A stretch of DNA of 64,000 nt from Nepenthes gracilis. Its lineage: Eukaryota > Streptophyta > Magnoliopsida > Caryophyllales > Nepenthaceae. Below, piece after piece: positions 44,814-60,289 of the stretch (its first letter is position 1; each line of letters opens with the position of its first letter). The notes beneath the pieces are model-generated. The model saw nothing but the letters and a program-made list of their open reading frames with translations, made no database searches and had not been told where the DNA came from. Made by a program: the position numbers and the translations under genes. The DNA lies in the NCBI GenBank assembly GCA_033239525.1, contig BSYO01000025.1, forward strand, positions 14,666,001-14,730,000, in the 5' to 3' direction.

Positions 44814-45157
44814 TATTAGAAAATACGTAGTATATATTTATTATGTTATATTTTAGGTAGTTTTTAATTATGTTAATATTATATTTTAGGTAGTGTTTTA
44901 TTTTGGACGTATTGTATTTTAAGATTGTAGGTTGCATTTTAGAATGATGTATTTTTTATTTTTGGGGTATATTGTTATAACGTTATTATATATTCAATTC
45001 CCCTCCCTCGAGTTGTGTGTGTAAAATTGTAATCAATAATGTAGCAGAAATATTAAGTTTTTGAAAGACTTTTGCCATTTCCAACTTCAGCTTTCCTTTT
45101 GTCGTCTTCTTCCTTTTTTTCTCTTCATCTTCTCCAAGATCATTGCGATTTCTTACA
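44814..45157 (+). repeat. 5' LTR of the copia element
   Basis: 344 bp, TATTAG...TTACA, alignable from end to end with the 3' LTR. It ends directly at the primer site. Confidence 0.93.
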
Positions 45158-45170
45158 TGGTATAAGAGAG
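45158..45170 (+). other. Primer-binding site of the copia element (tRNA-iMet type)
   Basis: TGGTATAAGAGAG abuts the LTR CA end; the common copia form is TGGTATCAGAGC. Confidence 0.8.
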
Positions 45171-45172
45171 AT

Positions 45173-46483
45173 ATGGCACACCACCACAACACTTTCGAAA
45201 ATACATCCAGCAACAACCACCCAGATCTCGCATCCACACAAAACCTTTTACGATTTCAAAATCTTTTAGATCCATGCAACCCTTTTCGATTGGAAACTGG
45301 TGACAGTCCGGCTGTCACCCTAATGACCGATTTGCTAACAGTCGACAATTATTTGACTTGGTCCAGAACCATGCGTCGAACCTTGAGAGCAAAGAACAAA
45401 CTTCCATTTATTAAAGGTACTATTCCTAAACCCTTCGATTCCACCGATCCCTTTTTTGAAGCCTGGGGACGATGCAATGACATGATGATGTCTTGGATTC
45501 AAAACTCCATCAGTCCATCTATTAAATAAGTGTTGTCATAAATTTGGAAGGAGTTGCGTGACCGATTTACCTAACAAAATGGGCCACGCATTTTTCAACT
45601 CAAGAAATAAATGCAAATCTCTTGTAAGAGCAAGATAAAGTTTGTATTCGAAAATAACTGGGATGAGCTCCTTATATACGACCCTCTCCCAGATTGTGAC
45701 CATGGTAAAATTAAAGTGCTCATCGAGCGATATCAGAGGGATTGTATTATACAATTCTTAATGGGTCTCAATGATTCATACACTAATGTGAGAGACCAGA
45801 TTATGTTGATGGATCCTCCTCCCTTTGTCAACAAAGTCTTCTCTATTATCCAACAGTAAGAACGACAACACCAAATGTCTGTTGTTCATATTTCAAAAAT
45901 GATGGCTTTGCTTACAAAATTGGTTTTTAATCACTCTAAAAGCACTGTGAAAAATAACCCAGTGTCTAAGAAAGATAAGCCTTTCTATGTTCACTGTCGT
46001 GTCTCAGGACACACTCTTTGACAATGCTTTAAGGCTGGGAACACTGAAATGCTTATTTGTACTCACTGTAATAAATCTGGTCACATTACTGATAAGTGTT
46101 ATCAGCTTCATGGTTTTCCTCCCAATCACAAATTGCATGGTAAGTCTGGTACGACAGCTTTTTTGGCCAACCATTCGAGCTTCACCACCATTTCTGATCA
46201 CGAGGGTAATGAGGATGACAAAGTTACTTTGACCAAAACCCAATTCAGGCAACTCATGAATCTGATTCAACTTAAAGACCCGGCTGCCTCTGCTCAAACG
46301 GCTAAACAGATCTCTTCTCTGATTAATCACATTGGTGATCAATCTAAAATGGGTAACATGATTGGTATTAATTTCTGTTCTGTCCCTTCTACTTGTAACA
46401 AAAATAACATTTGGATATTTGACACCGCAGCCACAGATCACATGATCTGCGACCCCTCTCTGTATCTTCATAAGAAGATATGA
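45173..46483 (+). pseudogene. gag-pol: copia gag and protease
   Basis: Gag starts MAHHHNTFENTSS at 45,173, close to the primer site, and has the plant copia gag signature NYLTWSRTMRRTLRAKNK (about 45,348-45,400). A stop falls after SPSIK at 45,527 and another near 45,857. The zinc knuckle is CTHCNKSGHITDKC (46,058-46,099), preceded by a second, decayed knuckle. The protease motif is WIFDTAATDHM (46,412-46,444), with DTA instead of the usual DTG or DSG. Two to three stops prevent a full product. Confidence 0.88.
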
Positions 46484-47345
46484 AATCTGATGGAAGCAAA
46501 GTCCCTGTGTTTCACATTGGTGATGTAAAACTTACCACAAGGATAACACTTGAAAACGTTTTATGTGTTCCTTCCTTCACATTTAATTTGATTTCAGTAA
46601 AGGCCCTTGCCGATTCTGTTTGCTGCTGCATTTTTTTCTCTGACATTTGTCTGATTCAGGACCTTGCCTCCTGGACAACGATTGGGATGTGTAAAGAGCA
46701 AAATGGTTTATACTATCTGCTGAATAAGGACGTTCATCCCAATACTTTGGCTGGCCTTCTCTCCAAATGTTTGAAACCCCTTACGACGCCTTCTGCTAAT
46801 TTTGTTTCATTGCCAATTAATTTATAGCATTACAGATTAGGTTACATTTCGTATTCTAGAATTCAATTGATACATAATCCTGTTATAAAAGAAGCATTGC
46901 ATTCTTTTAATAACAATCCCTGTTCCATTTGTCATATGGCTAAACAACGTCGTCTTCCCTTCACTCCTAGTATCCATAAGTCACACACACTATTTTCCGT
47001 GGTGCATTGTGACTTATGGGGACCTTTCTCAGAAGTATCTTATGATGGGTATAAGTATTTCTTGACTATCGTTGATAATCTTTCAAGAAGTACATGGATC
47101 TATCTTCTAAGACAGAAATCTGACGCAAAATTGTGCTTAGAAGCTTTTTATAATCTTGTTACAACACAATTCAATATTCACATTAAAGTTATTCGCTCTG
47201 ATAACGGGTCTGAAATTAGTCTGAGAGATTTCTACAGTAAAAGGGATGTTATCCACCAACGTAATTGCATAAAAACACCACAGTAAAATAGTGTTGTTAA
47301 ACGCAAATACCAATATTTATTAAATATAACTAGAGCAATTAGATT
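46484..47345 (+). pseudogene. pol: copia GAG-pre-integrase and integrase
   Basis: The pre-integrase zinc motif is HYRLGYISYSRIQL...CSICHMAKQRRLPF (about 46,828-46,965). The core has VHCDLWGPF and IRSDNGSEI. The third catalytic position reads NSVVKRKYQY, Lys (AAA, 47,299-47,301) in place of Glu, just after a stop at 47,284. The catalytic triad is therefore broken as well as the frame. Confidence 0.85.
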
Positions 47346-47399
47346 TCAAGCATGACTTCCCTTAAAATTCTGGAGTGACTGTATTCTGGCTGATGCCTA

Positions 47400-49220
47400 T
47401 ATTATAAATAGAACCCCCACTCCCGTGCTGGACAATAAGACACCATATGAAATTCTTTTGGAGTCAAACCAAGTTATGATCATCTTCGTGTATTTGGTTG
47501 TTTATATTTCGCTTCCACACTTTCTCACAGGTGAAAAAAATTTGATTCTAAAAGTAGAACTTGTATATTTTTAGGCTATCCCTTTGGTGTTAAAGGTTAC
47601 AAGCTCCTTGATTTACATAGCCACATCACATTTAATTCTAGGGATGTTATCTTCCATGAATTTAATTTTTCCTTCCAATAAAATAACACTAAAACCATCC
47701 CTAAAGTGCAATCTGACAGATTATCTCCTGAAATCGCACAGTATGATTATTTGTTCTAACAACCTCCTACTGTTCCTAACATCGTTGTGAATCCAACAAT
47801 TATCTCCACCATAGATAAAGATCAACCAACCGCTGAACCCTATAACAATGAAGAGCAATCTGACTTAACTCCCGTCCAGGGACCATTAGAAACCAATCAG
47901 GAAACTTTGGAAAACCGTCCACAACCTAGTGTACCTACTTATTTAATCACAAACTCACAATCTCTTGTCAAAGATAAAACTCCTATCCGCCGAACCACTA
48001 GAGCTAGGAAAGCCCCTCAATATCTAAAAGATTTTCATTGTCATCACGCACTCAAACTACATCCGTTCAATCAACAATGCCACGTACCTCTGGACAACCT
48101 TATCCCCTTGAACATTATATATCATATAAAAAATTGTCTCCAGCCTACAGTTATTTTTCATCATCCGTCTTCTCACAAACTGAACCACAAACTTATGCTC
48201 AAGTATTTTCTGATCATAATTAGCACAAAGCTATAAAAGATAAGTTAAGTGCCTTAGAATCAAATAAAACCTGGATTGTTACTGACCTATCTCCGGGCAA
48301 GAAAGCTATCGAATATCGATATGTTTTCAAATTAAAACTCAATAGTAATTGGAGTATTGAAAGATACAAATGTCGATTAGTGACAAAAGGATACACACAA
48401 CAGGAATGGATGGATTACCATAAATTCTTTTCTCCAGTTGCTAAACTTACCACTGTGCGATACTTCTTAATTGTAGCTGCCATAAAAGGATGGCACTTAT
48501 ACAACTTTGATGTCGACAACACTTTTTTAAATGGAATCTTAAATGAAGAAATATATATGAAACCACCTCCCAATATACCACAACAAAACCAAACCAAGTA
48601 TGCAAACTGTCAAAAAGTATATATGGTCTTAAACAAGCTTCTAGACAATGATATTCAAAACTATCCAGTTCCTTGATCCTTTTTTGCTTTATTCAATCAA
48701 AGGCCGATTACAGCTAATTCACTAAACATGACAATCAATCCTTTACAAACCTCCTTGTATATGTTGATGACATCATTGTTGTCAGTAATTGTTTGGATAC
48801 AATAACTTTTATCAAATCTTTTCTAAATCGTATCTTTAAAATAAAAGACTTAGGTGTTTTATGATACTTCCTTGGTATAGAATTTGCTCGATCACAAAAA
48901 GGTATACACATTTATCAAAAAAAGTACACACTTGATATTTTGGCGGACTCTGGCACTATCGGTTGTAAACCTCAGAAACTACCTATTGACCAAAATTTGA
49001 AATTACGTAAGTAAATGGAGTGCACTGGTTCGCCTTCTTTACCTCACCGTTACACGACCTGACATGGCTTATGCGGTATAAATTTTAAGCCGGTTTATGA
49101 ATCAACCTACCTCGATTCATTTGAATACTACACACCAAGTTTTGCGATGTTTCCCATATTACTTTCTTCAACATCTAATATTCAACTAAGAGCTTATTGT
49201 GATTACAGTGACAATCTTTC
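47400..49220 (+). pseudogene. pol: copia RT with truncated RNase H
   Basis: The linker after integrase (about 47,570-48,230) is followed by RT: VFKLKLNSNWSIERYKCRLV, KGYTQQEWMDYHKFFSPVAK (48,386-48,445), DVDNTFLNGILNEEIYMK and the intact catalytic YVDDIIVVS (48,760-48,786). Past RT, QLRAYCDYSDNLS at about 49,188-49,225 is the start of RNase H, after which the domain is missing. Several frame changes occur. Confidence 0.83.
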
Positions 49221-49293
49221 TTGAAAACTCGAAAGAGCACCATGCTACGACTTCTGTGAATTATCTTGCATCCTACATTTCCAGGTTTTACAT

Positions 49294-49361
49294 CAGTCTT
49301 TTATAACAGTTTCTACATACATCATCTAATTAAAATAGAGAGAGGGACCAAGGGATCGGTA
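49294..49361 (+). repeat. Copy of the 5' flank inside the copia element
   Basis: CAGTCTTTTATAACAGTTTC... in this segment matches 44,689-44,752, which lies outside and upstream of the 5' LTR. It is nearly identical over about 65 bp, with a few small indels. It sits where RNase H should be. Confidence 0.8.
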
Positions 49362-49426
49362 TCGTTTGAACTTTCATTTGTCCAAGATGGACATTATAAA
49401 TATATATGCTCCATCTTGTAGGGGCA

Positions 49427-49769
49427 TATTAGAAAATACGTAGTATATATTTATTATGTTATATTTTAGGTAGTTTTTTATTATATTAATATTGTATTTT
49501 AGGTAGCATTTTATTTTGAACATATTATATTTTAAAATTATATATTGTATTTTAGGATAGTGTATTTTTTATTTTAAAATTTATTATTATAACGTTATTA
49601 TATATTCAATCCCCCTCTCTCAAGTTGTGTGTGTGAAACTGTAATCAACAATGCACTAGAAATATTAAGTTTTTGGCAGGCTTTTGCCATTTCCAACTTC
49701 AGCTTTCCTTTCGTCGTCTTCTTCCCTTTTTTCTCTTCATCTTCTGCAATATCTTTGCGATTTCTTACA
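49427..49769 (+). repeat. 3' LTR of the copia element
   Basis: 343 bp, preceded by the polypurine-like TTGTAGGGGCA and starting TATTAGAAAATACG. It matches the 5' LTR throughout. Confidence 0.93.
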
Positions 49770-50474
49770 GAATTGCTACTTGCCTGATCTGGACAAAGGG
49801 GTAGCACGGCTAGGATTAACGGCGGCGAGGGCTAGGGTTTAACGGCAGCGAGGGTTGCGACGGCAGCGGCACAACTGACGACGGAAATGGCAACGGCGAC
49901 GACACACCAGCAACGGCGACGGCGGCGGCTTCGACTCAACAGCAATCGGCTAGGGTTGCGATGATGGCCCCGGCACCGATTGACGACGGCAACACCTCCT
50001 CGGCTCAAGCTTTGCAACGGCGACCACGGCTCCAGACGACGGCGATTCGGACTGCCTTCACCCACTCCCACACTACTCTATTTATAACCCTCCTCAACGG
50101 CCCACTGATTAAATGAGGGAAACGGAAACGGAAGGGAAAGAGAGAGACGAAGAGAGCGAGAGAGAAACTGAGAGTGAGAGACAAGAGAGAGAGAGAGAGA
50201 GACTGAGACAGATGAGAGGGACGAAAATGGCAGGAGCGGGAAACGGCAATCAGGGAAAAGAAGGGTCGAGAAGAAGATTGAGGGAATTAATAGATTTTAT
50301 TATTAATTATTTATTTAAACGTTTTGTTATATTATTAATATCATTTATTACTAATAATATTTATTATTATTATTATTATTAAAACGTTATACGTTTTATT
50401 TTATCATTATTAATTATTACTATTACTCATTATTATTTATTAACCACTAATACATTTATTTATTTATTTATATA

Positions 50475-50580
50475 ATTAATAACCTATTAATAATATTTAT
50501 TAAAATATAATGTTATTTATTATTGAATTAATAACCCATTAATAATATTTATTAAAATATAATATTATTTATTATTAATT
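50475..50580. repeat. 53-bp tandem duplication
   Basis: ATTAATAACC(T/C)ATTAATA... occurs twice in a row with only a few changes, in AT-rich LTR sequence. Confidence 0.7.
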
Positions 50581-50624
50581 CGATAATCGAAACCAAAATA
50601 TCGAGACATGTTAAAAGGCCTACA

Positions 50625-52422
50625 TTAGAAAGTTTGTTCCAAATATGTAAAACTCTTAAAAGCTTTAAATTTTGGATATTTGAGATTCTCTTTTCTCTTA
50701 GTTTTGAGGTGTATTATTATGTATATATCGTTTTTCTCTCAGAAATACGAAATACTGTGCAGAAAACTTGCCTATTCTCTCTATTTGATTGTGCTGATTT
50801 GCATTGATTTTCAAATTTTAATTTATGTCGACTTATTGTTTCATTTTGAAACCTTGATTATATACGACGGAGGAAATTGACTTGAGGATTGTGATCGATT
50901 TGTGAAGAAGGGTTAAGTTTGGCTGTTATTTGGCAAAAGATCACAATTGTACTGGTTGCAAAATCTTTGTATATGCCTTCCCTTTTTCAAAACAGTCGAA
51001 AGAAGCCCTCTTCTATGTCTTTGGCAAGCTTTTTGAGCACCATTGTTTAAGTCTCTCTCTCAAACAGCAGCCTGTACGGGTTGCACATCGTCCTGCTCTT
51101 TGTTTCTTTTTCTCCTCTTCTGCACGTTGGTATCACATGAAAGAGAAGTTCTGTTGTTTGATTCACAGGGGATATACTGGGACATTGCTTCTCAAGGAAT
51201 AGGACATAGTTTCTCAAGGAATAGTGTAACATTTTATTCCATGCTCCAAATATAATTTGGTTTATGGTTCGATATATAAGTAGATCATTTGATTGCCTCA
51301 ATCTTAACCATCTATTTGATTAGACTCACACACTTATGGCTTATATTCACGACGTAATAGGACACCATCTAATCACTATTACTAATTCCATGAGAAATTA
51401 TACAATAAAATGGGTGTCATGTTCATTTATTGTATCGTAGGTCATTAAAAATAGGCAACATTTTTGAAATATATGCTAGGTTTGATTGGTTTTCCAGATA
51501 TATGATGATTAAGAGAATTTTAAAGATTAATTGATGTTATGAAATGACATGGCATTCTGGATATATCAGGTTGGGTTAGATGGCCCCCATATAGTAGATG
51601 TTCCAAGGTTTAGATCATCAACACGGCTGCAAATGTGGGAGATGAAACTAAACGTGCCCAAACTTACATTTTATATCATAAACAGAGTTGAACGGAACTT
51701 CATTTTTCTTAGTTCAAGCCCGATTGGTACAAAATGATATACATAAAGTTGGCCCACGGCACGGAACTGACGTCTTCGTCAAACAAGGTTTACGCATCAG
51801 CGTTCAGGTGGTTTGGTGGGAACAACTGCAGCACGTTTCTCCAAGACAGGAAAGGTCAAGATCCGGCTTCTACGGTCACGTGCTTCTTATGTAAGCTGCA
51901 AAGGTGCACCTACCAACAACTAAGAGAACAAAAGCTTCATGAGAAAACAGGCATGCCCATTTTAAAAAAGCCCTTTTAACCGATATCTTTGGATGGCATA
52001 ATTTTTGTATATCTATTTTTATGTAAATCTATTAGCACGAATATATAGAGCATTACATTATAAAAAATCCATATAATGTTCAGACAGCATGTCCAAAGGG
52101 CTAAAAAGCGCTCAGCTTCACCAAAGCAGAACCCAAGGATCACGGCCTACAATAGCCGAGGACAGTATGGAATAATAATGAGAAAATTTGTGATTACTGA
52201 CTACAGAAGCAAACACTCGAGTCATCAACTAACAGCGAAATTCCAAGCGTTTTTAGCCATCACACGCTACAAAACAAAGCCGGTTGCATGAACCCTCAAG
52301 TTCTTATTCCAGAGTTGTTTACTAGGAACAACAGAACGAGCAAAGAAGTCTCCAAAACCATCATAACAGTCTATGATCAAGACTCAGGAAAAAGCAAGAA
52401 AAGGAACAAACAAAATTCAGTT
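50625..52422. other. Intergenic DNA downstream of the aldolase gene
   Basis: There is no recognised coding. A short tandem TTCTCAAGGAATAG occurs at about 51,188-51,225. The 3' untranslated region of aldolase lies in the right part. Confidence 0.55.
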
Positions 52423-55465
<3,043 letters not shown>

Positions 55466-55650
55466 GATTCCGAAAACTTGATGAGAGAGAAATGACGATG
55501 GAGGAGAGAGGACTTTGAGTGCGGAAGAAGGACGCGAGAGAGAGGTGGGTAAAATGAGGGTTAGGTCTATTTGGAAGAGAGGATAGCGGCCTTGATTTTA
55601 TCGCTGACTTCTCTTATGGCTACGTGTTGGTTAGGTGGAGAGCTATCTCC

Positions 55651-55660
55651 CTATATATAA
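55651..55660 (-). promoter_or_regulatory. Candidate TATA box of the aldolase gene
   Basis: The minus strand reads TTATATATAGGGAG about 190 bp upstream of the start codon. A CT-rich leader (CTCTCTCTCGCG...) follows before the ATG. Confidence 0.6.
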
Positions 55661-55661
55661 T

Positions 55662-58160
55662 AATACTTATTTTTTAATTTTAATTATATCTTTTTAAAAA
55701 ACTAATTATAATTTAAAATAATTAAAATTAATTAAGTTTTTATATTTCTAAATCACTAGCAAGTTAAAATGGAGAGTAATAAATAAATAATTATAATCAT
55801 AAAACCTTACCTCAAATAATTTATTTGTGTATTCTATGGTTATGATTCACGTAATATGCTTAATTAATTGCTCATTAAATTAATTAAATCTTATTAATTA
55901 TTTTATTTTAAGGTTTGATACTAAAATAACAAAATAAAATATTTGAATATAATATCTAATCTTAAAATATAGATCTTGATAAAAGCTAATAACGGATTAA
56001 CTCAACCTGATTTGTCTTAATTATATGCAAGATTAGATAATTTTAAAATGGATATTATTTTATATAGAATTATTTTAAATATATTTTTAGATATTATTAT
56101 AAATTTTTGAGTAATCTATTATTAATTAATTTATTTGTTTTTATAAATTTATTAATATAAATAAATAGTTGAAATAGTAATTAAAATAACATATTTAAAA
56201 AATATAAAATATTTAAAATATCGAAATTCTATGAGCTCCCTTTAGTCGGTGGTTTTTTCTTCACTAAACGGCGGTTGAACTTTTTCGGTGGGCGGGAGAT
56301 TTTTTTGTTTTTGATAACTGGGTGGGATTTATCTGAATTTTTGTCTTTTGCTCGGCTATAGGAATAAAATAAAATAAAAATAATATTATTACTTTTAAAT
56401 ATTAAAATAATATAAAAATAAATTTAAATATTAATATTTTATTATTTAATTAATTACTCAAAATAAATAAAATTAAATTATAAATTAAATTTTTAATACT
56501 TAATATATAATAATAGTAACATGAATAAAGCTTTTACCCACTAATAACCAAAAGATTTGATAATTTGAAAAGGAAAAAAAAAAAAAAGAGGAAGAAGAAG
56601 AACGTGAGCCACCGTTGACATTTTGACGTTGAATAGATAGCAAATTTTTAAAAATGATATTATTTATATTAAAATTATTAAAAATATATATAAGTCTTAT
56701 TTTATTTTAAATTTTCTTTCTTATGTCCTCCTTTTTACACCAATTTTAATAATTTTGATAAAAATAAATATACAAATAAGTATATAAATATTATTTTTTA
56801 ATAGAATATAATTTTTATCCTTACTTTACATATTTGAGTTAAACTCTAAATATATAATATTATTTGTAAAAAGTAAATAACAATTAAGTAAAAAATAAAT
56901 ATTATAAATTAAACTCATAATTAATAACAAAATCAATAAATTACGCTGTAACTAAGAGCTTTGGGAGTGTGTGCCGATGTGGAGATGACTGGTTGGCGGT
57001 AGAAACCCAATTCCATAAAAACATTAGGCATACAGTTTAATTATTATTTTTAGTATCTTATTTATTTCTTCATATACTATAATATAAATTTATTGCATAT
57101 TTTTTATTAAAATATTATATATTTTGATAATAATAATAATAATTTTTATAATAGCAATTATTATTGTTGTTATTATTACTAATGTCATTATTATTATTAA
57201 ACCACCATGAGATTTTAGCTATAGCATAATTTATTAATTTTACTAATTATGAGATTACTTAATTACCCTCCCCTCCAATAAAAAAAAAAAAACTATGGCA
57301 ACCAATCTTAAAGACCTGAATTCACATACTAGATTACGAACTCCGGCGGCTGTAACGCCCGTAGCGTCACAGCCTCCTGCGATGCTGGATTAAAAAATCC
57401 GACGACTCCCATTTTATATTTAAAAAAACGACGCTACGCACGTTGCATTCCCCCGAATCCCCAGATTACCCATCTAAGCAGCAAAGGAGGACAACTGGAG
57501 ACCGGCGTTTGAAAGCCTAGCCGGAAAAACCTCCACCATCTGTCATGCTGCCGCCACACCTCACCACTGTGTCCCACAGCTCCACCACACCTGCTGACCC
57601 CACCTCACCGCCTCCATTGCCGTTCTGTGATCAGCTGATGATATCTACGGGGTCAAAATGATTAGCAGGCAGGGAATCAATATTAAAGATAATGTAAGAG
57701 TAGCAATATGACAACACAAATCATTCACTGCTGAAAGTATAAAAGAACTCTAAGATAGAAGGATTGTAACATCTCCAGTATGAGTCCGAATGCCTGAAAA
57801 TATTGTGGCTGTTTCCTGCAAAATATAAAACCTATCATCCAAAACAAGCTCTCATCTTAGAGTGACTGCAGAATAAATAAGGCTCTTAATTATCTGAGGC
57901 ATATGTGAATAAACGATTCATCTTATGAGTTTATATGATTTCATTAAACATTTTTGTCCTTCCCTCAGCCCAATAATCAAGTGCCATTATGATTCTCCTA
58001 TTTTTTATCATCATTTATATTATGAGAATTTTGTATGAACAATTTAAACGTTATAATTATAATAACATATTAAAATTATTAAAATGAAATCTCACTGTTG
58101 GTGTATTGAAGGGCTCTAAAATGAGAACACTTTAACAGCTTCCAAATAATTAAATCAACT
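55662..58160. other. AT-rich intergenic DNA
   Basis: There are no recognised genes. A GC-richer patch at about 57,340-57,650 (GGCGGCTGTAACGCCCGTAGCG..., CTGCCGCCACACCTCACC) resembles LTR or leader sequence but has no ORF I can assign. Confidence 0.55.
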
Positions 58161-58161
58161 A

Positions 58162-58411
58162 TTATGAGTTAAACCCAAAGCGGGGAAAAAAAAAAAAAGG
58201 CATTGCCTGCTGGAGGCAACGAAACATAAATCTTGATTGTATGTGTGCCTGTGGCATCACAACCCTATGGTCGGTAGTCCCCAGAGGGCATGGCGTAGGC
58301 ACCCTGTCCCCTTGAATGAGGAAGCCGACCAAGTCCGAACAGCGAGAGGCTCCAGCATTCCTCGAATCCAAGAATCTCACGGGAAAATTTAAAATTGTCA
58401 AGAAGACTATT
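58162..58411 (-). other. Unrecognised ORF fragment left of the solo LTR
   Basis: A GC-richer open frame encodes FLIQGDRVPTPCPLGTTDHR and continues to a poly-A/T tract at about 58,181. I do not recognise it. The DNA adjoins the solo LTR at 58,412 and may be the broken-off continuation of the frame at 61,708-61,810. Confidence 0.3.
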
Positions 58412-59219
58412 TATAACGTCTCCAACCCAAATCCATAACCAATATTTGAACCTGATCATGTAGAATAAATCTAAAATCTCAACCAATATATATATGTATT
58501 TTTAGTACATCCACAACACAATAAAATACAACCATAATACTCCAAACATTCTCATATTGAAATAGATTTGAAAAGAAAATACATAGTATCAAAAGTATCC
58601 CAACAAAAATAAAGTAAAACGTCAAAATATATCTCTAGAGCCTTATTTCTATACTATCTCCAATTGGGCCTCAATCTATCTCGCCACAACTCTTTACTTA
58701 ACTTTAAAGCCATTCTCATCTAACCTGCTATTTTGAAAAATAAGAAAAATAGCAAAAGTGAGCCAAATGTCCAACAAATATGATAAATCCGAAAGCAAAT
58801 AGGAAATAACGGTCACAATTATACAGTATTTGCAAAATGTAACAAAAATTATGAACAATAATATAATATCCCACATATCAATATATACAAGAAAATACCT
58901 TTAATTATATCTACCATTCAAAGGCATAAGAGATGCAGATCACTCCAGGTACCAATGTATCAAAGATTATAACACTTTACTAGTAAGAGGTAAGATCCCT
59001 CATAATCCGATCTCATAAGAAATAAAAAGGGATCTCCTAATTTGAATATCAGCGTGAACGACCTGAAAATCGAATACAAGAAAATAATATGGATTCCACT
59101 GAATCCGAATATAGTAAAACCCGACCCATGGATTTTACCGAATATAATACGTAGATTCAACCGAATCCCAACTTATGAAATATTAACAATGATAAAACAT
59201 CACAATGAATCTCCTTGAA

Positions 59220-59790
59220 CATTATTCTATCATAGTGAACCAAAGATCGCGTATTTACGCCCCCGACGGCTATGTAAGTGTAACAAGGTTATTCATGGTA
59301 TCCAACTACCCCTACAGTCCTCTCAGAGGCTGTACCCGTAACATGTCGATACCACCTCCGATACTCCTCGCCAATGATATTCCAGATATCATCATTTACA
59401 ATGGTCACTAGGTTATAGGCATCACTCTCGACTTATTGTATGAAATATCAAGAATTTGATTATCAACTCAATTTTGAGGTCACCACTGTACGAGATAATA
59501 AGAATTTTCTTGGACCTTATTTTGCCACCGTGAACCAAATGCCGCGCATTTAAGCCCCCAACGGTTGGGTAAGTGCAACGAGATTATCCATAGTATCCAA
59601 CTACCCTTACAGTCCTCCAAAAGGCTGTACCCGTAGCATGCCGATACCACATCTGATACCCCTCACCAATGATATTCTAGATATCATCCCCAACGATGGT
59701 CACATGACTATAAACATCATTTCATGATAAACAATATACTTCATTATCACCATGACACTGAAATCAGTATCGAATAAGTGTAGACCACAC
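59220..59790. repeat. 295-bp tandem duplication inside the solo LTR
   Basis: GTGAACCAAA... at 59,235 repeats at 59,530. Both units continue with GTATCCAACTACCC(C/T)TACAG, GGCTGTACCCGTA(A/G)CATG and CCAATGATATTC(C/T)AGATATC. Confidence 0.85.
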
Positions 59791-60243
59791 TAGGGTGTCA
59801 TAACCTCCTATTCGATTAAATACCTTAGTGTTTTCATATTCTCCTTAACCTTGACCGTAGGAAGCCAATAATTTTACTATTCATGCGATCAAGCATAACA
59901 CAAAGAAGATTTTATAATTTCAATGAAAGAATTGTCGTTCAGTACTGATAAAAACAAACTATACACACATAATTTAAAATGATGCGAATAATGCCATTAT
60001 CAGAAGGAAATCAATAGTACCAAGGATAGTTTGAATATTCAATCGAATGTTTTAATATTTTTCTAAATCCTTCTAACTCATTCGGGTCTCAATATTACCT
60101 CTAAGGCTACAAAATATCATCAATTTTGTTATTATCGAATTAACCCACGATTCTCGTCTTATTTAATTATTCTAATTAATTCTACAACAATCCCATCGAA
60201 ATAATAATTACCAATAACCTTCTACTCAATTAATTAACAATTT

Positions 60244-60245
<2 letters not shown>

Positions 60246-60288
<43 letters not shown>
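60246..60288. repeat. (TA)n microsatellite
   Basis: About 21 TA units. Shorter TA tracts follow at about 60,305-60,355 and 60,429-60,447. Confidence 0.9.

Positions 60289-60289
<1 letters not shown>

Larger units (their letters stand above)
44814..49769 (+). mobile_element. Complete Ty1/copia element with LTRs and TSD
   Basis: LTRs at 44,814-45,157 and 49,427-49,769 start TATTAGAAAATACG and end TTTCTTACA. GAATT lies on both sides (44,809-44,813 and 49,770-49,774). PBS, gag, protease, integrase and RT follow in copia order. RNase H is deleted and stops are scattered, so it is not autonomous. LTR divergence is visible but moderate. Confidence 0.94.
42996..50624 (-). repeat. Ty3/gypsy-type LTR fragment, interrupted by two later insertions
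   Basis: The left end TGTGACGCCCCGAGCTCG is typical of one terminus of plant Tekay-like LTRs. Segments match the order of the LTR at 58.4-61.7 kb: the ATACCTTA(A/G)T(A/G)TTTTCATAT word, CACCGTGCACAGTGCAC, and a GACGGCAGCGGC...CTAGGGTTT zone. Minus-strand TATA TTATAAATAGAG at about 50,076 suggests minus orientation. It is cut by a 231-bp solo LTR (44,350) and by a copia element (44,814-49,769). The right end at 50,624 (CCTACA) is a guess; no matching TSD was found. Confidence 0.6.

Noticed and set aside
50113..50382. 89-codon plus-strand frame rich in Glu and Arg
   Set aside because: It is translation of a GA-rich tract in an LTR leader, with no conserved features.
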